Virus record (IMG/VR): IMGVR_UViG_3300029319_000227
Coordinates: 1-33,939 of that record
Reading direction: 5' to 3' (one strand)
Origin: a virus
Length of the DNA stretch: 33,939 bases
Shown here piece after piece: positions 23,005-31,573 of this stretch. Position numbers and translations under genes: made by a program. A model generated the notes under the pieces. The model did not search any database. It was not told the origin of the DNA and saw only the letters and a list, made by a program, of their open reading frames with translations. Position 1 is the first letter of the stretch. Each line of letters opens with the position of its first letter.

Positions 23005-23336
23005 GAAATAACTCAAGAGATGCATTTTTCAATGCAGCAGAGGAATATGAGAATATTCTTTCTAAGAGAAATCTAAAAAAAATATTACAATACGACACTC
23101 CTACAATTTCAACCTTAAGCGAAGATGATTATGATTTTATAACATTCGTGGAGCATACCTGGAAAACCGGAGATAGATTTTACAAGTTGGCAAATATCTA
23201 TTATAATGAACCAAAATACTGGTGGTTGATTGCGCTTGTAAACGAAAAGCCAACAGAAGCTCACTGCAAAGCAGGTGATTTAATCATGATTCCAACTCCG
23301 CTAACAGAAGTATTATCATTAATAGAGTATAGTTAA
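23001..23336 (+). CDS. Baseplate wedge protein (gp53-like, LysM-like fold)
   Basis: The 111-aa protein has the gp53/LysM-like signature: DFITFVEHTWKTGDRFYKLA, then YYNEPKYWWLIALVNEKPTE and GDLIMIPTPLTEVLSLIEYS. The Y..P.YWW.IA..N and GD.I.IP pattern is the small wedge domain of contractile-tail baseplates, related to LysM. It is shorter than T4 gp53 (196 aa) and contains essentially only this domain. It is coupled to both neighbours: ATGA at its start and a 1-nt gap before the next ATG. Confidence 0.82.
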   Translation: MRNNSRDAFFNAAEEYENILSKRNLKKILQYDTPTISTLSEDDYDFITFVEHTWKTGDRFYKLANIYYNEPKYWWLIALVNEKPTEAHCKAGDLIMIPTPLTEVLSLIEYS

Positions 23337-23337
23337 A

Positions 23338-26300
23338 ATGTCACTTAAAGATCCCTCAAAATTTTTCAACAACGACAAAGAGTTCAGAGACTGGACTTTT
23401 TTTAGTGTTCGCGGAACTGGCGGCAAAACAAACGGAGTCACTATAGGACCAGAAGGTAAAGTGGGCGCTTGTACTGGGATAACTTTCGAACAAATGAAAA
23501 AAATGTATGATGCATTTGGCGATATTGATTTGACAAAATGCATTTCATGGTCTTATAAGCTTCTCTGGGAAGCCGTGGACAGACAAGTGAAACAAAATCC
23601 CGATGCTGTCCATTCAAAGGCGGGAAAAAGCGGCTGGATCTCACACTGGAACAAAATGGAGTGGTGGGAAGGAATGGCACACTTTGAACCCACCGAACGC
23701 GATTGGAATCAAGACGAGATCATCGATGAAATATTTGGGGTAAATGGCATGGGAGCTGTTAACGAACTAACTGGTCGATTGAGCAACGTGAGCGACGGCG
23801 GCGGTCAAATAGCAACACCCCCCTTATATGGCACTCTCAACAGCGGCGAGCAAAAACTTGTAAAAATATTGGAAAGTCTGGGCGGCGGGGAGAATTACCC
23901 TATAGCATTGGCGAAACTCACAAAAGACCATCCCAGCTTGGCAAAGATGGTTCGCAAAGACAAGATGGCTACGCTCGCCACCTACGGGCTGTGGACTCGT
24001 AAAGCAGAGAATTTCCCATACAGAACATTTGTTTTTACTCCAATTCGACGTCATGATGATGAAGCTTTCGGAGGTAGACCTTCTTTTGATAGACCTAGAT
24101 GTCCTAAATGGCTCGACGCCTGGTGTCTAAAATATGTAGAAAAGGATTACTATCTTTGGTGGCATAGCTCACCAGTCGCAGGCGAACAGCATGGTTGGAG
24201 AGGTGCTCCATACAGAAAAGAAGCAAAAGGGGAAATTAAAGATTGGACACCTCGTAGTTATTCTCAAAGAAAAAGGAACATGGACCCTCTTATTCAGCAG
24301 ACTTTTGAATTTCACAGAGGCTGGGAGACACTTGATAACTACACGTCGCATGGCAAAACTGGTGTTAAAGACACTTTTGCAACCAAGACATCTCCGTATA
24401 AAACTCATTATTGTGCTTACAATCCTTTTACGAATAATGATGGCGATCTTTTCTCATCGAAGGAGCTTTGGCGTGGGTCGCAAGATATGGACAATGTAAA
24501 ATTTGCACAATGGCCAGGTGGCACTTGGAATGCCACCAATGCAGTTCTCCAATGGGTAGAAGGATTGCGCCAGGAGGGCGAAAGTATGCTTGATATCGCC
24601 AAGTTTACAGAGAATTCGAAGTACCTTAAAGCAGCTTGGTATCCTGGCGGTTATCAAAAATATGATATTGAAACCGTAATTCACACATTAAGGCATGGTC
24701 CAGGATTCGCAGGCGGCACACTGGCTAACAAAATTAAGCTTAAGGAATGGGTCGATGATATTTTTGCAAGACAACTTGGCATGGGAAGAAACCAAAGAGA
24801 TTTTGGCTCTAGCGATGGTCAAATACCTATTGAGGACGAGAAAGTTAACATACTCCAGAAAGGTAATAAAGCGCGTGAAAATCTTCGATGGTATCTTTTA
24901 GATCCTGTCTACAAAGTTCAAGTTAATAGACCTTGGATGATGTGGTCAATGAGATTGGTTTTGTACATCATTGATTGCGTTAATAACGGAGTCTTTAAAA
25001 ATCTACCAAAAGATGCAAAGCCGTTTCAACATAAAGGGACTAAGAACCAATATTTCCTTAAGTTTCTTATTAATATTATTTGGCAAATGTTCGAGAAGTT
25101 CGCCAAGATTAAGAAAGCAGTTGATAATGCTCAAAAAGAGAATGACAAAGTAGATGCAAAATCATCTGGAGTAGCTAAAAGCAAAAATGTTGCCAAGCAA
25201 ATAAGAAAAAACATGCAATGTTTCATGTTGAACTTGATTGATGAGTTTGAAAACTATCACCATTCTTTTGGCTCTAAAGATATAAAAAATTATGAATTTC
25301 TAAGGATAACAGGTCCAAACACAAATATTTTTAATCTGATAGGCTATAAGCCTAGAACTATCAATAGGATGCTGAATATCCAGCCACATCAGTTGGCGAT
25401 GATGCAACCTAGAATCAAACTTTATAAAGAAAGAAAAGCTAGAAAAGCTAACTCGAAAATGTTCGAAACATATACAGTAGAAGTTGAAGGTCCATTTAGC
25501 ACCCACACAAACACATCTACATTACAAACCATGCTCCAAGCAGGAGGCGGTCGCTCTATGGGAGCTGGTATTAAAGAAATTGTTTACAAAGCACATAGCG
25601 GAGATAAAGACTTTGATACCCCGCACACAACTGAAGTAGAAATTACTTTTATATTTAATACATTACAGGAGATATTTTTAAACTTTCCTTCTTTCGATCC
25701 GAAAGGAAAGGTGTCTTTTCCTTATGGAGTTGACCCTAAATATGCATCGCTGGCTGGCTCTAATGATAAAGAAAAATTAAAAAGAATACCTGCTTCTTAC
25801 GCAGAGCTAGTATTTCCTATTAATACTAAAAATACTGATTTTCTTCAAGTTATATCCATGTCAGAAGAATCTGCCAATGTTATTCTTGAGGTTGGATGGA
25901 CAACCCCCGAAGATATCAAAAAACTTAACGAACAAGATTCAAAGTTTTTTAAAAACTTAAATGAACAATCTTTATTTAAATCTTATGTTTTGAATCCTTA
26001 TGATTCTGAGTTTAATTTCACAAATGAAGGTCAAGTAGAGTTAATAGCAAGATATTACGGCATAGAAAGGTCTTTAGAGGTAAATCCAAAAAATAAACTT
26101 TTTCCTGCCGCCGGTCAAGCTCAAATAGCAGGCAAAGAATCTTTAGATCAAAACCAGACACTTAAGACCCACGTAGAAAAACTTCGCAAGCTAGAACAAC
26201 TGCAAAACTCTGGTAAAGTATTGACCAGAAGACAAACCTCAGATCTTGCCAATTTTAAAGAAATTATAAAAAGGGAAGTTTTGTATGCTAAAGCAAATCA

Positions 26301-28053
26301 GTATGATGATTACGTGCGTCATCAACTTTCTGACTTTCTATCATCAATTTTTGAAGAGGACAGAAATATTTATACTTGCGCCGTTCCCAAGGCATTTCTC
26401 GGAGCCCGCTCCGATGGAAATATTTTAAAATGGTCTCCAACAAGAGATATTAATATTCTTAGAGACTCGCCCAGGACTATTCAAAGAGGCGTCGGCTCGA
26501 AAGCAACAACTTTGAGCAAAGTCAAAGGAGGCATTAGCAAAGGAGTCCAAGAAAACAACGCAAATTCAAACCAAGATTTACTTAAATCAAAGATTGTTGC
26601 ATTGAAGTTCAGGATGCAGCTCGAAAAAAAGACCGAAGAGGAAATAAAAAAAGCAGTTCAAAAGTTAAGAGACGAGTTTGAAAAGTCTAAAAAAGTATCG
26701 AAAATGAGCAGTACAATCAAAAAGAACGCTACTGAAGCTTTGAAAAACCACGGCGCAGGCTTTGATACTTCAAAAGATATTTGGCCAATTCATTTTGTTT
26801 ATTTTGGAGATCTTGTACAGGCAGTGTTTAGAGAGTCTTTTAAATCATATAAGTTTTTTGCTGGAAACATCGGTGTTGAGGACGATCTGGGACCCACTGA
26901 AAAACTCAACTATATCTTAGGAACTGTTCTTGTTCCTATCGTCAAAGGAGAAAATCAAGTTCTCTATTCTATAAACATTGCTGATATTCCATTGACTTTA
27001 TCTCATTTTTCAAATTATATTGTAGAAAAGCTAGTCTCCCCACAGGCGTATAAAATGACTAGATACAACTTTATTCAAGGTCTTTTAAAAAGCATCTTAA
27101 GAGATTATTTCAACTCAGATTGTTTTGTAGGGCAAGTAGATATACAAAGAACTACTCCTCAAACTGTATTGTTCAGTATGCCTTCTTTTAGTAAAAAAGA
27201 TAAAAAGGGAGATGGTACTGGAGGAATATGGAAACTGTCTGGTTTCAAGGGTAAGAAACGCGACCTTGGCATGTCATACACAAAAAATACCTTCAAAGCT
27301 AGAATGCAACAGTTTGAAGCAAATATCAAGGCTAACTCTAAAGATATAAGCAAGAGACCGCATTATAAATATGTCTTTTTAGGATCTAGAGGTCTAACTA
27401 GACAATCTTACGACAGAAAATCTGATCTTCAAGATAACATACATCATTTTTATTTTGGAGCAGGAAAAGGATTGGTTAAAAATGTATCTTTCAAATCAGA
27501 AGAATTACCACATCAAACCGAAGCTCTGCTTTTAGAAGGAATTTCAGCAGTGAATCCACAAGCAACAGCTTTTATCCCTCGATTGTTTAACTGTTCATTA
27601 ACAATGATAGGAAACTCGCTGTTCGATCCAGGTCATACTTTTTTTGTTGATCCCACAATGGGAACCATGATTGGTCAAACTGGCAGGAAAAAAGACAATG
27701 CAGGTATAAATGTTATTAAGGATACAGGACTCGGCGGCTATTTTTATGTTGCTTCTGTAGAAACCAGAATTGGACCAGGAGTATATGAGACTGTCCTTGA
27801 GGGCATCAAGACAGGTGTTGCCAAGAAAGGGGACAATAAACGACCGTTCTATCCAGCTCCAACAGAAGAGATAAAAGACAAAGGGGTGCCGTATACTTCT
27901 CCTGAAAATGCTAGGGACAAAAAGCTAGGCGCAGGAAAAGGTAAAAAACCAAAACCTACGCCAGAACAAGCAGCAGCAGCAGCAGCTCAACAAGCTATGC
28001 AAGGGATATCAGGCATCGGAAAAGTGACGTCAGCCTGGACAGAACTCTTTTAG
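23338..28053 (+). CDS. Very large baseplate-region structural protein
   Basis: The 1571-aa product is the longest in the window and I do not recognise its full identity. The N-terminal part (residues about 1-520) is Trp- and Gly-rich with motifs such as KMEWWEGMAHFEPTERDW. The central part (about 715-900) contains FETYTVEVEGPFSTHTNTST, TTEVEITFIFNTLQEIFLNF and a baseplate-like beta region. A Lys/Glu-rich helix lies near 1080-1140. The C-terminal part (about 1415-1500: LFNCSLTMIGNSLFDPGHTF, FVDPTMG, then GYFYVASVETRIGPGVYETV) resembles the closing strands of hub proteins of the gpD/gp27 type, where NP.L.PG..F.VD....G..GYY.V..VE is common. A short CAG run near its end encodes poly-Ala. Gene order places it in the baseplate. 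A hub or fused hub-wedge protein is possible. Confidence 0.6.
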   Translation: MSLKDPSKFFNNDKEFRDWTFFSVRGTGGKTNGVTIGPEGKVGACTGITFEQMKKMYDAFGDIDLTKCISWSYKLLWEAVDRQVKQNPDAVHSKAGKSGWISHWNKMEWWEGMAHFEPTERDWNQDEIIDEIFGVNGMGAVNELTGRLSNVSDGGGQIATPPLYGTLNSGEQKLVKILESLGGGENYPIALAKLTKDHPSLAKMVRKDKMATLATYGLWTRKAENFPYRTFVFTPIRRHDDEAFGGRPSFDRPRCPKWLDAWCLKYVEKDYYLWWHSSPVAGEQHGWRGAPYRKEAKGEIKDWTPRSYSQRKRNMDPLIQQTFEFHRGWETLDNYTSHGKTGVKDTFATKTSPYKTHYCAYNPFTNNDGDLFSSKELWRGSQDMDNVKFAQWPGGTWNATNAVLQWVEGLRQEGESMLDIAKFTENSKYLKAAWYPGGYQKYDIETVIHTLRHGPGFAGGTLANKIKLKEWVDDIFARQLGMGRNQRDFGSSDGQIPIEDEKVNILQKGNKARENLRWYLLDPVYKVQVNRPWMMWSMRLVLYIIDCVNNGVFKNLPKDAKPFQHKGTKNQYFLKFLINIIWQMFEKFAKIKKAVDNAQKENDKVDAKSSGVAKSKNVAKQIRKNMQCFMLNLIDEFENYHHSFGSKDIKNYEFLRITGPNTNIFNLIGYKPRTINRMLNIQPHQLAMMQPRIKLYKERKARKANSKMFETYTVEVEGPFSTHTNTSTLQTMLQAGGGRSMGAGIKEIVYKAHSGDKDFDTPHTTEVEITFIFNTLQEIFLNFPSFDPKGKVSFPYGVDPKYASLAGSNDKEKLKRIPASYAELVFPINTKNTDFLQVISMSEESANVILEVGWTTPEDIKKLNEQDSKFFKNLNEQSLFKSYVLNPYDSEFNFTNEGQVELIARYYGIERSLEVNPKNKLFPAAGQAQIAGKESLDQNQTLKTHVEKLRKLEQLQNSGKVLTRRQTSDLANFKEIIKREVLYAKANQYDDYVRHQLSDFLSSIFEEDRNIYTCAVPKAFLGARSDGNILKWSPTRDINILRDSPRTIQRGVGSKATTLSKVKGGISKGVQENNANSNQDLLKSKIVALKFRMQLEKKTEEEIKKAVQKLRDEFEKSKKVSKMSSTIKKNATEALKNHGAGFDTSKDIWPIHFVYFGDLVQAVFRESFKSYKFFAGNIGVEDDLGPTEKLNYILGTVLVPIVKGENQVLYSINIADIPLTLSHFSNYIVEKLVSPQAYKMTRYNFIQGLLKSILRDYFNSDCFVGQVDIQRTTPQTVLFSMPSFSKKDKKGDGTGGIWKLSGFKGKKRDLGMSYTKNTFKARMQQFEANIKANSKDISKRPHYKYVFLGSRGLTRQSYDRKSDLQDNIHHFYFGAGKGLVKNVSFKSEELPHQTEALLLEGISAVNPQATAFIPRLFNCSLTMIGNSLFDPGHTFFVDPTMGTMIGQTGRKKDNAGINVIKDTGLGGYFYVASVETRIGPGVYETVLEGIKTGVAKKGDNKRPFYPAPTEEIKDKGVPYTSPENARDKKLGAGKGKKPKPTPEQAAAAAAQQAMQGISGIGKVTSAWTELF
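27971..27985 (+). repeat. Short CAG trinucleotide run
   Basis: Five CAG units in the 3' part of the large baseplate gene encode part of an Ala-rich linker (EQAAAAAAQQ). It is a minor slippage-prone tract. Confidence 0.7.
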
Positions 28054-28064
28054 GTATTTAAACA

Positions 28065-29399
28065 ATGGTTGAAGAATATTATGCAAAAAACAACTTAGAT
28101 CCGAAAATGGCTTTTAATGAAAGGGCAATGTATAAAGAATTTGCCATGCAGGCATACGACGATTTAAACTTGACAGACTTTCTTTATGGCAATCCTTTTT
28201 ATGGAAAAATAGACAGAGAAGGATATGCTGTTATTCTTGATGAGTCTCATTTAAAGCAGTACGAAACAGATACTACTTTATTTGGTTTAAATTTTGTTGT
28301 TGACGCTTTCGAAGATTTTAAGGTTAAGTTTATATATGAAGTAACAGAGAAGCTAGGAATCGCTAACTACAGCACAAGATTCATGAAATTTCTACCTAAA
28401 AGAGCCTGGATTAGCGCACATCAAGAGTATCATCAGTATCAGAAAGACATATACTCTATTATATATCAAACAATGTTCGGAAATAAAACCTTGCGAAAGA
28501 AGTATTGCAATTTTAAAAAGTTTCTAGATTTTTATTTTACTTCTATGGCTGGTGTAGCTAGGAACAGTCCAGTAACAAAGACAGCTTTTATGAAAAGCAA
28601 CCTTTCTTCTCCTGGGGTTAGCGGATTGACTATAGACCTGTTTTCGAAGATTCGCGCAGATGACGATTTAAAGAAAAAAGATTTTTTGGAAGATAAGTTC
28701 TTAGATTTTTTTATTAGAACAGCAATTGAACATGGATTGTCGCTAGATGTTAATGTACCTTGGCGACTCGTCGCTCGTTTAGACTCTCCGCATATGAAAA
28801 AATACATGAGACAAAGAAATCTAACAATTGAAAATGTCTTTGACAATGCTTATAATAGGGTATACAAAACAGAATACGATGACTTTAAACTTACAGCAAG
28901 AGAATATTACAATGGCATCGTTACTAATTTTTCTGAAGAAAGCTTCCCTGATTACAATAAAAAAGGAAAGATGTTTATAAACACTATAAAAAGAGAATAC
29001 GTTTCAGAAATTGATGTTGAAAATATGCCTGAAATGTTCTGGCTTGAAAAATATTTCCTTATAAGAAATATAGAAAATGGAAAAACTATGTCAAGAAAAG
29101 AACAAAAAGAAACAAACAAGAAGATTGGAAATTTCTATAGGAAATATGGATTGAGCAAGACTTTAGATATGGTAGAGAAAAGGCTTATTAAACTTGACCC
29201 AACAGCCATTCCAAAAAACCGAAAAGAAAAGTTTAACTATGGAAAGCTAAATCCTAGCACCAACATCTATTCTGGAAAGCCTGAGAAAGTCATGGAAAAG
29301 AAAAAGAAAGATAAAGACACTTTCTCTACCACCACTGACATCCATACAGGACAAATCACTGGCGGCTCAACCAGCGGCGGCGGTTCTAGCTCGTACTAA
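28065..29399 (+). CDS. Conserved-looking baseplate-region protein of unknown function
   Basis: The 444-aa protein is rich in Lys, Tyr and Phe with mixed helices. Distinct segments include RFMKFLPKRAWISAHQEYHQ, FFIRTAIEHGLSLDVNVPWR followed by LVARLDSPHMKKYM (residues about 222-252), and a charged region near 340-420. The end is a flexible Gly/Ser tail (GGSTSGGGSSSY). I recall proteins with the D.N.PWR.VA.L.SP.M..Y phrase in marine phage structural regions, without an assigned role. It is the last gene of the tail/baseplate unit and is followed after 8 nt by the polymerase gene. No enzyme motif is evident. A virion role is inferred only from position. Confidence 0.65.
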   Translation: MVEEYYAKNNLDPKMAFNERAMYKEFAMQAYDDLNLTDFLYGNPFYGKIDREGYAVILDESHLKQYETDTTLFGLNFVVDAFEDFKVKFIYEVTEKLGIANYSTRFMKFLPKRAWISAHQEYHQYQKDIYSIIYQTMFGNKTLRKKYCNFKKFLDFYFTSMAGVARNSPVTKTAFMKSNLSSPGVSGLTIDLFSKIRADDDLKKKDFLEDKFLDFFIRTAIEHGLSLDVNVPWRLVARLDSPHMKKYMRQRNLTIENVFDNAYNRVYKTEYDDFKLTAREYYNGIVTNFSEESFPDYNKKGKMFINTIKREYVSEIDVENMPEMFWLEKYFLIRNIENGKTMSRKEQKETNKKIGNFYRKYGLSKTLDMVEKRLIKLDPTAIPKNRKEKFNYGKLNPSTNIYSGKPEKVMEKKKKDKDTFSTTTDIHTGQITGGSTSGGGSSSY

Positions 29400-29407
29400 G
29401 AGGATAA

Positions 29408-30592
29408 ATGCTATTTCAAGTATTAGATGACAAAGAGGAGTGCGTATCTGTATGCCTCAACGGCAAGATTGTGCGCGACCCTTCGTTCGACAATCTTACC
29501 AAAACTTGGCGCTGGTTGCCTTCTATTGGCGACACTGATGTAGAATGCGCTTTTCTTTATGCGAACGGCAAGAGTCTAAACGACCTTTGCCCCGAGGATT
29601 TGAAAGAAGAGTGGAGTGCTCTATTAAAGAAGTTCGCAGCATTCAACACAGCTTTTAAACAAGCTAAGGTTGAGACTAGGGATGTTTGCCGAGACCTTCT
29701 TATACCCGACAGGTACTTCAAGGAACTTTGTTTCTTCAAAGATAAAATTTCAGAGCATGTCTTTGAAAACTACGAGAAGCCACCCAACTATGACTTTCTT
29801 TATAGCCTAACCAAGATCCTTGAAGAGATAAAAACACAGAAACTTAACATTGTTCCTTATGGTTTAGAAGACCGAATGTCTGCCATAAAGACGCGCAACT
29901 TCGCTCGAAAGTTAAAGCATCTTCAGCCTTATATCAACTATGATATCTTTGGAACAATCACAGGACGCCTTACCACAAAAAGAAATAGTTTCCCTATTCT
30001 TACCCTCGATAAAGACCATCGTCAAGTAATTCACCCTAACAACGATGACTTCATCGAACTAGACTTTAACGCAGCCGAGATAAGGGTGTTTTTAGCCCTT
30101 GCAGGCATTTCACAACCAAAAGAAGATATTCATACCTGGATAAATGAAAACGTCTTTAAGGGGCAAAAAACTAGGGAAGAAACGAAAAAGGCTGTTTTTG
30201 CTTGGCTATACAATCCAAAAGCATCCAACAAAAAACTTGAAGAACTATTTAAAAGAGACGATGTAATTGCCAAGCATTACGATGGCACGCACGTTCATAC
30301 GCCTTTCGGTCGCAAGATAGAAGTACAAACAGACAAGGCACTAAACTACATTATCCAATCAACTTCCTCAGACCTTTTCTTGCGAAGAATGATTGAGGTT
30401 CACAAGAAACTTAAAGGAAAAAAGACAAAGATTGCTTTTTGTATTCACGATTCGCTTGTTTTAGATTATAATAGGCAAGACAGAAAAGTGCTAGAAGAAG
30501 TAATCAACACATTCGAAGAAACAGACCTTGGAGATTTTAAAGTAAATGTATCTACAGGCAAGAACTTCGGCAGATTAAGAAAGATTTTATAG
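29408..30592 (+). CDS. Compact divergent family A DNA polymerase
   Basis: The 394-aa protein carries the polymerase core of family A (PolI/T7 type) without an exonuclease domain. Motifs in order: TGR (185-187) in IFGTITGRLTT; motif A with catalytic D219 and E224 in ELDFNAAEIRVFLALAG; DIHT (240-243); motif B helix R256, K260, F264, Y268 in REETKKAVFAWLYN; the QST.SDL segment (317-323); and motif C H347-D348-S349. All acidic catalytic residues are present. Odd points: motif B has Ala and Asn where the family has the two glycines of KxxxFGxxYG, and the N-terminal 170 residues are too short for a normal thumb plus exonuclease. It begins 8 nt after a baseplate gene with an AGAGGAT site and is followed by the FtsZ-like gene. 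It could be the replicative enzyme or an accessory one; other subunits may be outside the window. Confidence 0.8.
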   Translation: MLFQVLDDKEECVSVCLNGKIVRDPSFDNLTKTWRWLPSIGDTDVECAFLYANGKSLNDLCPEDLKEEWSALLKKFAAFNTAFKQAKVETRDVCRDLLIPDRYFKELCFFKDKISEHVFENYEKPPNYDFLYSLTKILEEIKTQKLNIVPYGLEDRMSAIKTRNFARKLKHLQPYINYDIFGTITGRLTTKRNSFPILTLDKDHRQVIHPNNDDFIELDFNAAEIRVFLALAGISQPKEDIHTWINENVFKGQKTREETKKAVFAWLYNPKASNKKLEELFKRDDVIAKHYDGTHVHTPFGRKIEVQTDKALNYIIQSTSSDLFLRRMIEVHKKLKGKKTKIAFCIHDSLVLDYNRQDRKVLEEVINTFEETDLGDFKVNVSTGKNFGRLRKIL

Positions 30593-30598
30593 GTATAA

Positions 30599-31435
30599 AT
30601 GGAAACTATCATAGGATTAGGCAACGCAGGTTGCAACATAACAAAATTCTTCTCACAATACCCTCAGTATGACTGTTATTACATTGATTCAGAGGTAAGG
30701 AAAGAAGATAACTTCCTTAAAATACCTAAACGCACCACACACGAGAAATACGAAAGCTCATTCCCAGTAAGAAAAGCAGAAGAGTTTCTTAAAAAAGCGA
30801 AATCTCCCATCCTTTTGGTGATTGGTGGCTCTGGCACAATATCTGGCTGTTCTTTGAGGCTATTAGAGCTTCTAAAAAAGAAAAAGCCTCACGTTCTCTA
30901 CATAAAGCCAGATTTAACCACGCTTTCAGCCGATAGAAAGCTACAAGAAAGAGCAGTATACGGTATTTTACAGGAATATGCCCGGTCAGGTCTTTTAGAA
31001 CGCATGTTTATCGTAGATAACACAAAGTTAGAAGAAGTATTAGGTGATGTTCCCATTATGAACTACTATAACAACCTAAACCACTTGCTTGTATCTACAA
31101 TCCACATGACAAACATTTATTCTAACACGAAGCCCTTGGAAACTAACTTCTTTGGGCTTCACCCAACAAGCCGCATAGCCACATTTGGTATGCTAGACCT
31201 TGAAACATCGCAAGAGAACCTATTTTTTGACTTGGAGAACCCAAGAGACAAGACAATTTTCTATGCGATCAACAAAGAAAGTTTAGAGAAGGACGGAAGC
31301 CTTTTCAGAAAGATTAAACAGCAAGTAAACCAGTTTTCAGACGAGAACACAAGTGTTTCTTATAAAATCTTTCCTACAAATTACGACGATGATTATGTCT
31401 ATTCATTGTCCTACGCTTCTTTTATTCAAAAATAA
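30599..31435 (+). CDS. FtsZ/tubulin-like GTPase
   Basis: The 278-aa protein shows the tubulin/FtsZ order. The N-terminal nucleotide loop is IIGLGNAGCNI (residues 4-14; FtsZ has GVGGGGCN). The signature loop is GGSGTISG (76-83; FtsZ GGGTGTG), followed by a helix and strand ending VLYIKPDL as in FtsZ (VAVVTKPF). Then FIVDNTKLEEVLGDVPIMNY (137-156) and NNLNHLLVSTI match the FtsZ N..L..V and H7 helix AN..L...V. A possible T7-loop region is FGMLDLETS (196-204); the usual NxDxxD is not fully kept, so GTPase activity is uncertain. The protein is smaller than FtsZ or PhuZ and lacks a recognisable C-terminal domain tail. Phage homologues such as PhuZ and TubZ form filaments that position DNA or heads. 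The AGGTATAAATG start follows the polymerase by 6 nt. Confidence 0.75.
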   Translation: METIIGLGNAGCNITKFFSQYPQYDCYYIDSEVRKEDNFLKIPKRTTHEKYESSFPVRKAEEFLKKAKSPILLVIGGSGTISGCSLRLLELLKKKKPHVLYIKPDLTTLSADRKLQERAVYGILQEYARSGLLERMFIVDNTKLEEVLGDVPIMNYYNNLNHLLVSTIHMTNIYSNTKPLETNFFGLHPTSRIATFGMLDLETSQENLFFDLENPRDKTIFYAINKESLEKDGSLFRKIKQQVNQFSDENTSVSYKIFPTNYDDDYVYSLSYASFIQK

Positions 31436-31444
31436 ACTTTCTAC

Positions 31445-31472
31445 TTGAAACCTAGCTTTTAGGGATTATAAT
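31445..31472 (+). promoter_or_regulatory. Sigma70-type promoter upstream of the gp32-like gene
   Basis: TTGAAA (31445-31450) and a perfect TATAAT (31467-31472) are separated by 16 bp. Transcription would start near 31480 and give a leader of about 95 nt before the ATG at 31574. It is the clearest host-type promoter in the window and marks the start of a replication/recombination unit. Confidence 0.7.
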
Positions 31473-31546
31473 ACTACTGTGATGTTGATTCACGACAGAA
31501 GATCTTACGAAGAATATAGAGATTCAATCTTATTTTTAGTAAATTT

Positions 31547-31554
31547 AATAAATA
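31547..31554 (+). promoter_or_regulatory. T4-late-like box AATAAATA
   Basis: The box fits the NATAAATA late consensus reported for T4-like cyanophages and lies 19 nt before the gp32-like ATG. The surrounding sequence is very AT-rich, so a chance match is possible. Confidence 0.3.
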
Positions 31555-31573
31555 AAATTTTTAGGAGAATATA

